NCBI GenBank assembly: GCA_002392965.1
Contig: DGIA01000012.1
Span: forward strand, 10,982-66,688
Direction of reading: 5' to 3'
Length of the DNA: 55,707 nt
DNA from: Bacteroidales bacterium UBA3834
Lineage (GTDB): Bacteria > Bacteroidota > Bacteroidia > Bacteroidales > P3
In this document: positions 1 to 7,387 of the stretch, piece by piece
Layout: each line of letters begins with the position of its first letter
Numbering within the stretch: the first letter of the stretch is position 1
Made by a program: the position numbers and the translations under genes
The notes under the pieces: model-generated
Told to the model about the DNA's origin: nothing
Database searches by the model: none
Seen by the model: only the letters and a program-made list of their open reading frames with translations

Positions 1-954
1 GCCGACCTCACCATCATGGAGGAAGGCACCGAGCTCCTCGGCCGCGTGAAGAAGCTCCTCGCTGGCGACAAGGATGTCAAGATGCCTATGTTCACCAGCT
101 GCTGCCCCGCCTGGGTCACCTTCTACGAGAAGAACTTCCCCGACCTGCTCGGCCATCCCTCGACCGCCAAGTCGCCCCAGGGCATGTTCGGCGCCGTCAC
201 CAAGAACTACTTCGCCCCGAAGATCGGCGTGAAGCGCGAGGACGTCGTCTGCGTGTCCATCATGCCTTGCCTGGCCAAGAAGAGCGAGTGCGCCCGTCCG
301 GAGCTCGGCAACGGCACCGACCAGGATGTCAACTTCAGCCTCACCACCCGTGAGCTGGCCCACATGCTCAAGCAAAGCAATATCGACCTCAACAGCCTGC
401 CCGAAGAGGACTTCGACAGCCCGCTCGGCCAGTCGACTGGTGCCGCCGTCATCTTCGGCGCCACGGGCGGCGTGATGGAGGCTGCCCTCCGCACCGCCTA
501 CGAGGTGCACACCGGCAAGACCCTCCCGAAGATCGACTTCGAGGAGTGCCGCGGCATCTTCGGCGACAGCGTGCGCGAGGCCACCGTCGACTTCGACGGC
601 CTGCCCGTGAAGATCGCTATCTGCTACGGTCTCTCCAATGCCCGCAAATTGATGGAAGAGGTCCGCGACGGCAACCCCAACGGCTACCACTTCATCGAGG
701 TCATGGCCTGCCCGGGCGGCTGCATCGGCGGCGCCGGCCAGCCCTACCACCACGGCAAGAGCGACATCATCAAGAAGCGCATGGACGCCATCTACCGCGA
801 GGACGCTGGCAAGCCCATCCGCAAGAGCCACGAGAACCCCGACATCATCGCCATCTACAAGGAGTACTACGGTGAACCCTGCGGCCACCTCAGCCACGAG
901 CAGCTCCACACCCACTACTTCGACAAGAGCGACAAACTGGAAGTAACGAAATAA
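1..954 (+). CDS. hydA: [FeFe] hydrogenase catalytic subunit, 3' part (5' end outside window)
   Basis: The reading frame is open from base 1, so the N-terminal part, normally carrying the iron-sulfur relay, lies outside the window. What remains is the H-cluster domain that makes or oxidises H2 in the cytoplasm. All three H-cluster signatures are visible: TSCCPAW (L1), MPCLAKKSE (L2) and MACPGGCIGGAGQP (L3), which supply the cluster cysteines. The C-terminal tail, with SHENPDI, YGEP and SHEQLHTHYF, matches the small-subunit motif fused to many bacterial enzymes. A NuoE-like gene follows 87 bp downstream, which suggests a multimeric NAD(P)H-linked, possibly electron-bifurcating enzyme. A NuoF-like partner would be expected upstream but is not visible. 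The family call is secure; the electron partner is inferred. Confidence 0.95.
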   Translation, partial: ADLTIMEEGTELLGRVKKLLAGDKDVKMPMFTSCCPAWVTFYEKNFPDLLGHPSTAKSPQGMFGAVTKNYFAPKIGVKREDVVCVSIMPCLAKKSECARPELGNGTDQDVNFSLTTRELAHMLKQSNIDLNSLPEEDFDSPLGQSTGAAVIFGATGGVMEAALRTAYEVHTGKTLPKIDFEECRGIFGDSVREATVDFDGLPVKIAICYGLSNARKLMEEVRDGNPNGYHFIEVMACPGGCIGGAGQPYHHGKSDIIKKRMDAIYREDAGKPIRKSHENPDIIAIYKEYYGEPCGHLSHEQLHTHYFDKSDKLEVTK

Positions 955-1041
955 AGTAATCAAATCTCAATCAGAACTAAAAGAACAAAAAGAAATATCT
1001 GATTGTTCTGATAGTTCTGATTGAGAAAAAAAGAGTATAAT

Positions 1042-1518
1042 ATGGCTAACGTAAAAATTTCTGAAGAGAAAATAAACATTATCAAAGACATCTGCAAGAG
1101 CTTTGGTAACAATAGCGGCGAGGTCATCAACGTGCTGCACCAAGTGCAGGGCAAGTTCGGCTACCTGCCCGCCGAGGTGCAGGAAGTCGTGGCCCACGAG
1201 CTGAACATGCCCGTGGCCAAGGTCTACGGCATCGTCTCCTTCTACAGCTTCTTCACCATGGAGCCCAAGGGCGAGCACCCCATCGATGTCTGCCTCGGCA
1301 CGGCCTGCTACGTGCGCGGCGCCGAGAAGGTGCTGGATGCCTTCCAGCGCGAGCTGAACGTCCAGGTGGGCAAATGCACCGCCGACGGCAAGTTCAGCCT
1401 CAACACCCTCCGTTGCGTGGGTGCTTGCGGTCTGGCCCCCGTGGCCATGATCGGCGAGAAGGTCTACGGCCGCCTCACCCCCGACAAGGTCCCCGGCATC
1501 CTCGCCGAGTACAAATAA
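1042..1518 (+). CDS. NuoE-like thioredoxin-fold [2Fe-2S] subunit of NADH-linked hydrogenase
   Basis: A 158-residue NuoE/HydC-type protein that passes electrons between NADH and the hydrogenase or a flavin subunit. It has the N-terminal helical region followed by a thioredoxin-like ferredoxin domain with Cys84 and Cys89 (CLGTAC) and Cys125 and Cys129 (CVGAC), the usual four ligands of the [2Fe-2S] cluster. I chose ATG 1042 because the open frame upstream offers only a TTG in an A-rich leader, and MANVKISEEK is a natural N-terminus. No Nuo complex genes lie nearby, so a role with the preceding hydrogenase is much more likely than complex I. A strong terminator ends the operon just downstream. 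Confidence 0.9.
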   Translation: MANVKISEEKINIIKDICKSFGNNSGEVINVLHQVQGKFGYLPAEVQEVVAHELNMPVAKVYGIVSFYSFFTMEPKGEHPIDVCLGTACYVRGAEKVLDAFQRELNVQVGKCTADGKFSLNTLRCVGACGLAPVAMIGEKVYGRLTPDKVPGILAEYK

Positions 1519-1540
1519 TCCGAGTCGAGAATTAAATAGT

Positions 1541-1574
1541 AAAGGGTGCCCAACCGGGCGCCCTTTATTTGTAG
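1541..1574 (+). terminator. Intrinsic terminator of the hydrogenase operon
   Basis: An 11-bp stem (1541-1551 with 1556-1566, one G-T pair) closes an AACC loop and runs into a T-rich tail that continues as a second T-run near 1576. It lies 22 bp after the NuoE-like stop codon. Confidence 0.85.
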
Positions 1575-1597
1575 TTTTTTTTCTGATTGTTTTAGAA

Positions 1598-1753
1598 TTA
1601 GTTTCGCCATCGGCGAAAAACAAAACATGACTGTATTGTATGGCTTTCTTTTTCTTTGGGGTACATCTCCTCGGTCACAATGGGCAGGACAACGGAGAAG
1701 CGTTGTCCTCCGACGATGGTGAAACTCGGCTCTTCGTTCGGGCCGAAGAACAT
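1598..1753 (-). CDS. Possible 51-residue hypothetical protein
   Basis: A weak candidate. A consensus Bacteroidetes promoter on the minus strand (1794-1825) predicts a transcript starting near 1787. The first ATG downstream of it, at 1753, opens a 51-codon frame. The first half (MFFGPNEEPSFTIVGGQRFS) looks protein-like, with GC-rich third positions; the second half becomes AT-rich and cysteine/arginine-rich, which looks less coding. I recognise no family. It could be a decayed gene, a small protein, or a non-coding RNA ending near the hydrogenase terminator. Confidence 0.22.
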   Translation of the reverse strand: MFFGPNEEPSFTIVGGQRFSVVLPIVTEEMYPKEKESHTIQSCFVFRRWRN

Positions 1754-1793
1754 GTTGTCACGGATGGAATATAGTTTCCTGTGATCGATGGTA

Positions 1794-1825
1794 CAAAAAT
1801 ACAAGTTTCACAGAACATGGACAAA
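1794..1825 (-). promoter_or_regulatory. Bacteroidetes-type promoter, leftward
   Basis: On the minus strand TTTG (1825-1822) is followed after 20 bp by TATTTTTG (1801-1794), a full match to the TTTG / TAnnTTTG pattern. It points away from the promoter at 1855-1862, so the two are divergent. Confidence 0.6.
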
Positions 1826-1854
1826 TATTTTTTTATCAATCCAAAGAAATAGTG

Positions 1855-1862
1855 TATCTTTG
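1855..1862 (+). promoter_or_regulatory. -7 promoter element for the small winged-helix gene operon
   Basis: TATCTTTG matches TAnnTTTG and lies 40 bp before the ATG at 1903. The -33 position holds only a T-run, so the upstream half is degenerate. It probably drives the plus-strand run 1903-5435. Confidence 0.55.
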
Positions 1863-1902
1863 CAAAAGAATTCCACTAGCAGTAACCTTAAAATAACAAA
1901 CG

Positions 1903-2076
1903 ATGAAAGACCAAGTGTTGAAAGCCATGCGCGAGGCCGGCAAGCCCGTCTCGGCAGGCGATGTGACCAAGATGTTGAACGCCGACCGCAAGGAGGTCGA
2001 TAAGGCCTTCGACGCCCTGAAGAAGGAGGGCGCCATAGTGTCGCCCGTGCGTTGCAAATGGGAGCCGGCGAAGTAA
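1903..2076 (+). CDS. Small winged-helix DNA-binding-like protein, 57 aa
   Basis: A 57-residue protein made almost entirely of one helix-turn-helix unit: MKDQVLKAMREAGKPVSAGD, a recognition-helix-like stretch with KMLNADRKEVDKAF, and a short wing ending in KWEPAK. This resembles the minimal winged-helix regulators common in Bacteroidetes. It is preceded by a promoter element at 1855-1862 and ends 2 bp before the PhzF start, so it is co-transcribed with the following metabolic genes. Its target is unknown. The family call rests on pattern only; that it is a real gene is supported by the promoter, spacing and codon use. Confidence 0.65.
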   Translation: MKDQVLKAMREAGKPVSAGDVTKMLNADRKEVDKAFDALKKEGAIVSPVRCKWEPAK

Positions 2077-2078
2077 CC

Positions 2079-2930
2079 ATGCGCTACTATATCGTCGATG
2101 CTTTCACCGACCGCCCTTTCGGGGGGAATCCGGCCGGAGTGGTGTTGTTGGGAAACGAACCGTTTCCCAATGAGAGCCTGATGCTGCAGGTGGCGGCAGA
2201 ATTGCGCTATTCCGAGACGGCATTTGTCCGCCGACTATCCCCGACGGAATATCATGTGCGCTACTTCACGCCTGCGGCCGAGGTGGAGTTGTGCGGACAC
2301 GCCACTGTGGCCACCTTTGCCCTGCTGCACCGACTCGGGCTGACCGACGGGCGCTGCCTGTGCCACACGATGGCAGGCGACCTGGCCGTTGAGGCCGGCG
2401 AGTGCGTGATGATGCAGATGGCCAAGCCACACATTGTAGAGACAATATCCAACGCCGATGCCATATACCAAGCCCTGGGCATCGATTACCACCCATCCAT
2501 GCCCGTGCAGGTGGCCTACGCCGGACTCAAGGACATCATGATTCCGGTAGCCGATGTGGCGACACTCAACACCCTGCAGCCCGATATGGAGGCTGTCGCT
2601 GCTATCACCAAGGAACATGAGACCACCAGCTTCCACGTTTTTGCTATCGCCGAAGACAGATACACCGCCCATGTGCGCGACTTCGGACCCCTGTACGGCA
2701 TACCCGAGGAGTCGGCTACGGGCACCGCCAACGCGGCGCTGACGTACTATCTGGCCGTCAATGGCGTCATCCCCCTGCAGGGCGACTTCGCCTTCCTGCA
2801 AGGCGAGGCGATGGGACGTCCTTCGGTGGTATCCACGCGCATCGTTCCTGACGGCACTATATATGTCGGCGGCACCGCCGCCATCGTCGCCGAGGGCAAT
2901 CTGTACTTAAAAGACAACGACAAGATATGA
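2079..2930 (+). CDS. PhzF-family isomerase
   Basis: A 283-residue protein of the PhzF family (diaminopimelate-epimerase fold; cytoplasmic isomerases). Visible marks are the N-terminal DAFTDRPFGGNPAGV, the SETAFV motif with the expected catalytic Glu46, CGHAT, and the second-lobe SATGTANAALTYYL. ATG 2079 was chosen because the frame upstream overlaps the 57-residue gene and MRYYIVDAFT is the family N-terminus. No phenazine genes are nearby, so this is one of the many PhzF homologues of unknown substrate. It overlaps the next gene by ATGA, indicating translational coupling. Confidence 0.9.
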   Translation: MRYYIVDAFTDRPFGGNPAGVVLLGNEPFPNESLMLQVAAELRYSETAFVRRLSPTEYHVRYFTPAAEVELCGHATVATFALLHRLGLTDGRCLCHTMAGDLAVEAGECVMMQMAKPHIVETISNADAIYQALGIDYHPSMPVQVAYAGLKDIMIPVADVATLNTLQPDMEAVAAITKEHETTSFHVFAIAEDRYTAHVRDFGPLYGIPEESATGTANAALTYYLAVNGVIPLQGDFAFLQGEAMGRPSVVSTRIVPDGTIYVGGTAAIVAEGNLYLKDNDKI

Positions 2931-3472
2931 TAGACCAAATTATTGCATATAACAAACGCTTCGTGGCTGAAAAAAGCTATGAAAAGTATGTTACAGACAA
3001 GTACCCCGACAAGAAACTCGCCGTGCTGTCGTGCATGGACACACGCCTCACCGAACTGCTTCCGGCGGCCTTGGGGCTGAGGAACGGCGATGCCAAAATT
3101 ATCAAGAACGCCGGCGGCTTGGTTATCTCGGCCTTCGACTCGGCGATGCGCAGCCTCATCGTGGCAATCTACGAACTCGGCGTGAAGCATGTGATGGTGG
3201 TAGCCCATTCGCATTGCGGCGCCTGTCACATGAGCTACAGCCACTTCCACGACGAGATGCTTGCCCGCGGCGTGACAGAGCAGACTCTCGACACCATACG
3301 CAAGTGCGGTATCGACCTCAACCACTGGCTTGAAGGTTTCAAGGACACACCGGAATCCGTGCGCCGCACGGTGGAGACCATCCGCACCCATCCGCTGGTG
3401 CCGAAAGACATCGAAGTGCGTGGATTCATCATCGACTCCGAGACTGGAGCCTTGGAGGAAATTGTCTGTTAA
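2927..3472 (+). CDS. Beta-class carbonic anhydrase
   Basis: A 181-residue beta-carbonic anhydrase, interconverting CO2 and bicarbonate. The zinc ligands are visible: Cys36 in CMDTR (with Asp38 and Arg40, the catalytic dyad) and His94 and Cys97 in AHSHCGAC. KNAGG at about 60-64 is the conserved loop. The length matches the shorter beta-CA branch. The start overlaps the PhzF stop (ATGA), so translation is coupled. In an anaerobe the enzyme may supply bicarbonate to carboxylases, but that is inference. Confidence 0.93.
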   Translation: MIDQIIAYNKRFVAEKSYEKYVTDKYPDKKLAVLSCMDTRLTELLPAALGLRNGDAKIIKNAGGLVISAFDSAMRSLIVAIYELGVKHVMVVAHSHCGACHMSYSHFHDEMLARGVTEQTLDTIRKCGIDLNHWLEGFKDTPESVRRTVETIRTHPLVPKDIEVRGFIIDSETGALEEIVC

Positions 3473-3495
3473 AGAGAGCCAAGAACATAATTATT

Positions 3496-4527
3496 ATGAA
3501 ACAACCATTTATGATGACCATGCTTGCAGCCCTCTTAAGCGGCTGCGCCAACAAAGCTATCAAGACCATCAGTGCAGATGAGTTCGCCGAAGTCATGACA
3601 CAGAAGGATGCGCGCCTGATTGATGTGCGGACGCCGGAAGAATATGCCGAAGGGCACCTCGCAGGGGCGGAGAATATCGACGTGAAAGCCACCGACTTTG
3701 CGGAGCGCATCAAGGACATCCGGGACACGGTGGCCGTCTATTGCCGTGGAGGCAAGCGCAGCCTCACCGCCGCAGTTCAGTTCGCCGCCAACGGCTGCAC
3801 AGTGTATAACCTCGACGGCGGCATCATGGCCTGGCAAAAGGCCGGCAAGCCGACAACTGCCGTGGAGACCGACAATTTTACCACCAAGGGTAGTGAACTG
3901 GTCAAGATTCACGCTTTGATGCATTCGAGCATCCGCATAGAATACAACGGACGGAACATTTACATCGACCCCTGCAGCAACCTGCGCGGCCGCACGGTGA
4001 ATTACTCCGCGATGCCCAAAGCCGACATCATCATGGTCACCCACGAGCATTTCGACCATTACGATACCGCAGCCATCCGTCAGCTCACAGCCGACGGCAC
4101 GCAGCTTATCATGAACCCGCGTTGCGTGAAGATGTACGGTGCCGGCACCGCGATGACCAACGGTGACCGCCAGCAGCTCGCCGACGGCATCACTCTCGAG
4201 GCCGTACCCGCCTACAACATCACCGAGGAGCACCTGCAGTTCCATCCCAAAGGGCGTGACAACGGTTACATCCTCACCCTCGACGGCCTCCGCATCTACA
4301 TCGCCGGCGATACCGAGGACAGCCCCGAAATGGCTGATATCAAGGACATCGATATCGCTTTCCTCCCCTGCAACCAGCCCTACACGATGACACCTGAGCA
4401 GCTGGTCCGCGCCGCCAAGATGGTGAACCCCAAGGTGCTCTTTCCATACCACTACGGCGAGACCGACGTCACAACCATCTCCGCCCAGCTCCCCAGCATC
4501 GACGTCCGCATCCGCCACTACGAATGA
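3496..4527 (+). CDS. Lipoprotein fusing rhodanese and metallo-beta-lactamase-fold domains
   Basis: A 343-residue two-domain protein. Residues 1-17 form a lipoprotein signal ending LLSGC (lipid-modified Cys17), so it is probably anchored facing the periplasm. Residues about 23-118 are a rhodanese domain with active-site CRGGKRS (Cys83) and DVRTPEEY. Residues about 130-343 are a UlaG-like metallo-beta-lactamase-fold domain with HEHFDHYD (183-190), a later AGDTEDS and FPYHYGETD, all metal-binding positions. Rhodanese-MBL fusions are known in sulfide/persulfide metabolism, usually with MBL first; here rhodanese is N-terminal and exported. The substrate is unknown. ATGA overlap with the next gene. 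Confidence 0.85.
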   Translation: MKQPFMMTMLAALLSGCANKAIKTISADEFAEVMTQKDARLIDVRTPEEYAEGHLAGAENIDVKATDFAERIKDIRDTVAVYCRGGKRSLTAAVQFAANGCTVYNLDGGIMAWQKAGKPTTAVETDNFTTKGSELVKIHALMHSSIRIEYNGRNIYIDPCSNLRGRTVNYSAMPKADIIMVTHEHFDHYDTAAIRQLTADGTQLIMNPRCVKMYGAGTAMTNGDRQQLADGITLEAVPAYNITEEHLQFHPKGRDNGYILTLDGLRIYIAGDTEDSPEMADIKDIDIAFLPCNQPYTMTPEQLVRAAKMVNPKVLFPYHYGETDVTTISAQLPSIDVRIRHYE

Positions 4528-5435
4528 ACGGTCTCTATATTGCATTCGCCCCACTGCAGGGTTATACCGATGCCACCTACCGACGGGCACACTGGGAGTG
4601 CGTCGGTGGGGTGGATGAATACTATACGCCGTTTGTGAGGAATGAAAAAGGGGAGATAAGAAAGAAAGACCTGCGCGACACAGACCCGGCCACCAACGCT
4701 GGCGTGCCTACGGTACCACAGGTGATAGCACGCGACGGCGACGAAATGGCCCGGCTATGCGATGCACTGCAAGGACAGGGCTGGCGGCGCATAGATCTTA
4801 ATATGGGTTGTCCCTTCCCGATGCAGGTGCGGGCTGGACGCGGTAGCGGACTACTGCAGCGCCCCGATTGCATTGCGGAGATTCAGCGTGAGATGCAGCG
4901 GCGGCCTGAGGTGCTATTCTCGGTGAAGATGCGTCTAGGGCAAGAGAGCATAGATGAAGGGCTGGCGGCAATGTCGATAATCAACGAGATGCCGCTTATC
5001 CACGTCACGCTGCACCCGCGGCTGGGCCGGCAACAGTACAAGGGAGCAACCGACCGCGAAGCGTTCCTGCGTCTTATGGAGGAGTGTAGGCATCCGATGG
5101 TCTATAATGGGGACATTGGCCTCACTTCCTTGCCCTCTCTTCTGGGAAGAGAGGGGGAAACGACGCCGTCCAAAGGGGTGATGATAGGCCGCGGACTTTT
5201 GGCCAAGCCATGGATGCTCAGTGACAAGGAGCCAGCAGAGGTGCTGCACAACATGCATGCCGTTGTTTACCGCCACGCTGTGGAAACCCTCTGTGGCGAC
5301 AGTCAGGCACTCACGCGGCTGCATGCTTTCTGGGAGTATGTTGACATCCCCCACAAGCAGAAGAAAGCCATTATGAAAGCCACGTCACTACCGCGCTACC
5401 GTGAGGCTGTGACGGCGGCGATGCAGGTGTTTTAG
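4524..5435 (+). CDS. dus: tRNA-dihydrouridine synthase
   Basis: A 303-residue FMN enzyme that reduces uridines in tRNA to dihydrouridine. The TIM-barrel landmarks are present: APLQGYTDATYRR at the N-terminus, NMGCPFP with the catalytic Cys96, VKMRLG, HPRLGRQQYKG, YNGDIGL and MIGRGLLAKPW. It is slightly shorter than most Dus proteins and typical of the Bacteroidetes branch; DusA, DusB or DusC specificity cannot be told by eye. It starts inside the stop of the lipoprotein gene (ATGA). Its last 65 bases overlap the convergent methyltransferase gene. Confidence 0.9.
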   Translation: MNGLYIAFAPLQGYTDATYRRAHWECVGGVDEYYTPFVRNEKGEIRKKDLRDTDPATNAGVPTVPQVIARDGDEMARLCDALQGQGWRRIDLNMGCPFPMQVRAGRGSGLLQRPDCIAEIQREMQRRPEVLFSVKMRLGQESIDEGLAAMSIINEMPLIHVTLHPRLGRQQYKGATDREAFLRLMEECRHPMVYNGDIGLTSLPSLLGREGETTPSKGVMIGRGLLAKPWMLSDKEPAEVLHNMHAVVYRHAVETLCGDSQALTRLHAFWEYVDIPHKQKKAIMKATSLPRYREAVTAAMQVF

Positions 5436-5889
5436 ATTCCAATGCCAACAAATATTCCTTCCGCTCTATGCCGTAGGCGTAGCCTGTCATGGAGCCGTCG
5501 CTGCCGACGACTCGGTGGCAAGGGTTGATGATGGCGATGGGGTTGCGGCCGACGGCCTGTCCGACAGCTTGCGCCGAGCGGCAGCCGATGCGGCGGGCGA
5601 GGTCGGCATAGGTGATGGTTTCTCCATAGGGAATGTCCAACAAGGCTTGCCACACACGCTGCTGAAAGGGAGTGCCAACCAGTCTTATCGGCGGGAGGAA
5701 GTCGGGCTGACGGCCGGCGAAGTAGAGGTCAAGCCAACATCTGCTTTTGTCTAAGATCTCAATGGAATCTATCGTATCTTCCTTATCCATGTTTCCTGTC
5801 GGGCAAAACGAGAGAGCCGTGAGGGTTTCGCCGTCGGCGATCAAAGTGACGGGACCGAGGGGAGTGGGATATACGGCGTGAGCAAACAT
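5371..5889 (-). CDS. ogt: Methylated-DNA-[protein]-cysteine S-methyltransferase
   Basis: A 172-residue suicide repair protein that takes alkyl groups from O6-alkylguanine. The C-terminal domain shows the helix-turn-helix region (GETITYADLAR), the RSAQAVGQAVGRNP recognition segment and the acceptor motif NPCHRVV, with the alkyl-accepting Cys at about residue 124. ATG 5889 is used because the earlier in-frame GTG at 5892 sits inside the upstream stop region; TGATG couples it to the peroxidase gene. The 3' end continues some 65 bases into the convergent dus gene, an unusually long tail after YLLALESK. Confidence 0.93.
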   Translation of the reverse strand: MFAHAVYPTPLGPVTLIADGETLTALSFCPTGNMDKEDTIDSIEILDKSRCWLDLYFAGRQPDFLPPIRLVGTPFQQRVWQALLDIPYGETITYADLARRIGCRSAQAVGQAVGRNPIAIINPCHRVVGSDGSMTGYAYGIERKEYLLALESKTPASPPSQPHGSAVVTWLS

Positions 5890-6332
5890 CACAGTATCTG
5901 TGCCGTGTGGTTTTTGGTATCCACTTTCCCAATGGCGTCGATAATGATCCCCTGCTCGTCGATGACATAGGTTGTGCGCAGGGTACCCATGCTTACCTTT
6001 CCATAGTTTTTCTTCTCACCCCACGCTTCATAGGCCTTGAGAATGGCGAGATCGGTGTCGGCAACGAGGTGGAACGGCAGTTGATACTTCTCGATGAAAC
6101 GCTGATGGCTGATGGCGCTGTCCTTGCTCACACCCAGGACATTGTAACCCTGCGCCAGAAAGCGCTCGTAGTTGTCTCTCAAGTCACAGGCCTCGGCGGT
6201 ACAACCGGGGGTACTGTCTTTGGGGTAGAAATAGAGGACCAGTTTCTTACCGGCGAAGTCGGAAAGCTTCACGGGGTTTCCATTTTCGTCCAGGCCTTCG
6301 AACCAAGGTGCTTTTGTTCCTTTTTGCAGCAT
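5889..6332 (-). CDS. bcp: Thiol peroxidase, BCP-type peroxiredoxin
   Basis: A 147-residue peroxiredoxin of the bacterioferritin-comigratory type; it reduces hydroperoxides with thioredoxin in the cytoplasm. YFYPKDSTPGCTAEACDLRD carries the peroxidatic Cys44 and, five residues on, the resolving-type Cys49. LGVSKDS and FHLVADTD are also family marks. It is the second gene of a minus-strand set (cation transporter, bcp, ogt), 27 bp after the transporter stop and overlapping ogt by one base. The set combines oxidative and alkylation defence. Confidence 0.95.
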   Translation of the reverse strand: MLQKGTKAPWFEGLDENGNPVKLSDFAGKKLVLYFYPKDSTPGCTAEACDLRDNYERFLAQGYNVLGVSKDSAISHQRFIEKYQLPFHLVADTDLAILKAYEAWGEKKNYGKVSMGTLRTTYVIDEQGIIIDAIGKVDTKNHTAQIL

Positions 6333-6359
6333 AGTATCTTGTTGTTTTTGACGGTTATT

Positions 6360-7268
6360 CTACGGTTGGTGTTTGTACGAGGGGCTCTTTTCGGGTTCGA
6401 GATGGAGGGCGATGTGGGTGGAGTTGCCGAAACGTACCTTGAGAGCCTGTTCGATTTCACAGGCGCGGGCGTGGGCGACTTCAAGTGGCAGGGAGCCGTC
6501 CATGCGGATGTGCAGTTCGATGGCGTAGCGGTTGCCGATGCGGCGGGTGCGCAGATGGTGAGGGTCGTGTACGTCGGGGAAGGAGGTGACGATGGAGAGA
6601 ATCTCATTCTCTGTCTCGTCGGAGAGAGAGGCCTCCATCAGCTCGTCGAAACCCCGTTTGAGGAGTTTGTATGCCATACGGAGGATAAAGAACGAGACGA
6701 CAAGGGCGGCCAGCGGATCGAGCACCGTCCAGCGGTCACCGAGCAGAATGGCGCCACCGATGCCCAGCAGAGTGCCCAACGATGAGAGAGCGTCGCTGCG
6801 GTGGTGCCAGGCATTAGCTTCGACAGCAGGCGAGTTGAGTTTCCTGCCTCGCTTCACGGTGTATTGATAAACCAATTCCTTCAGGACTACTGAAATCACA
6901 GCCGCCCACAGTGCCACCATACCCGGAGCAGCCAATGCGCTACCACGATACCAAAAGAGCAGCGACTGGCAGGCGTTCCACCCCAGACCTATCGCCACTG
7001 CCACAAGCGTCAAAGCGACAAGGGTGGTGGCAAGGGTCTCATATTTCCCGTGACCATAGTCATGATCACGGTCTTCAGGTTTGCCACCAATGTGAACGAA
7101 GAGTAGGAGGATGGCATCGGTAACCAGGTCAGAGAAAGAATGTAATGCGTCGGCGGTCATGGCAGCGCTATGCCCGACTATGCCTGCCAAAAACTTGAAA
7201 ATTGTGAGTAGCACATTGACAGCAGTACCCACAAGTGTCACCTTGAATATTTCTCTTTCCCTTTTCAC
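6360..7268 (-). CDS. Cation diffusion facilitator transporter
   Basis: A 302-residue CDF-family exporter of divalent metals (zinc, iron or manganese) in the inner membrane. The first helices carry the metal-site residues (TADALHSFSDLVTD, then DHDYGHGKYETLA). Further helices follow to about residue 200, and the C-terminal cytoplasmic domain (VTSFPDVHDPHHLRTRRIG) has the usual ferredoxin-like fold. It starts with GTG 7268; no better ATG precedes the first helix. The loop GRKLNSPAVEANAWHHRSDA is typical. It heads the operon with bcp and ogt. The metal cannot be assigned from sequence. Confidence 0.92.
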   Translation of the reverse strand: MKREREIFKVTLVGTAVNVLLTIFKFLAGIVGHSAAMTADALHSFSDLVTDAILLLFVHIGGKPEDRDHDYGHGKYETLATTLVALTLVAVAIGLGWNACQSLLFWYRGSALAAPGMVALWAAVISVVLKELVYQYTVKRGRKLNSPAVEANAWHHRSDALSSLGTLLGIGGAILLGDRWTVLDPLAALVVSFFILRMAYKLLKRGFDELMEASLSDETENEILSIVTSFPDVHDPHHLRTRRIGNRYAIELHIRMDGSLPLEVAHARACEIEQALKVRFGNSTHIALHLEPEKSPSYKHQP

Positions 7269-7331
7269 TGAAATAAACGGTAATTCTCTGTTTTATTAAC
7301 GCCCCTCAATTAATATTATTGCACATAAATG

Positions 7332-7362
7332 TTTGCCCAATATGAAAAAAAGTGTAACTTTG
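7332..7362 (+). promoter_or_regulatory. Bacteroidetes-type promoter for the patatin gene
   Basis: TTTG (7332-7335), 19 bp, then TAACTTTG (7355-7362), a full consensus match. The expected transcription start falls about 18 bp before the ATG at 7388. Confidence 0.8.
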
Positions 7363-7387
7363 CAGCAAGAGACAATATAGACGATCT

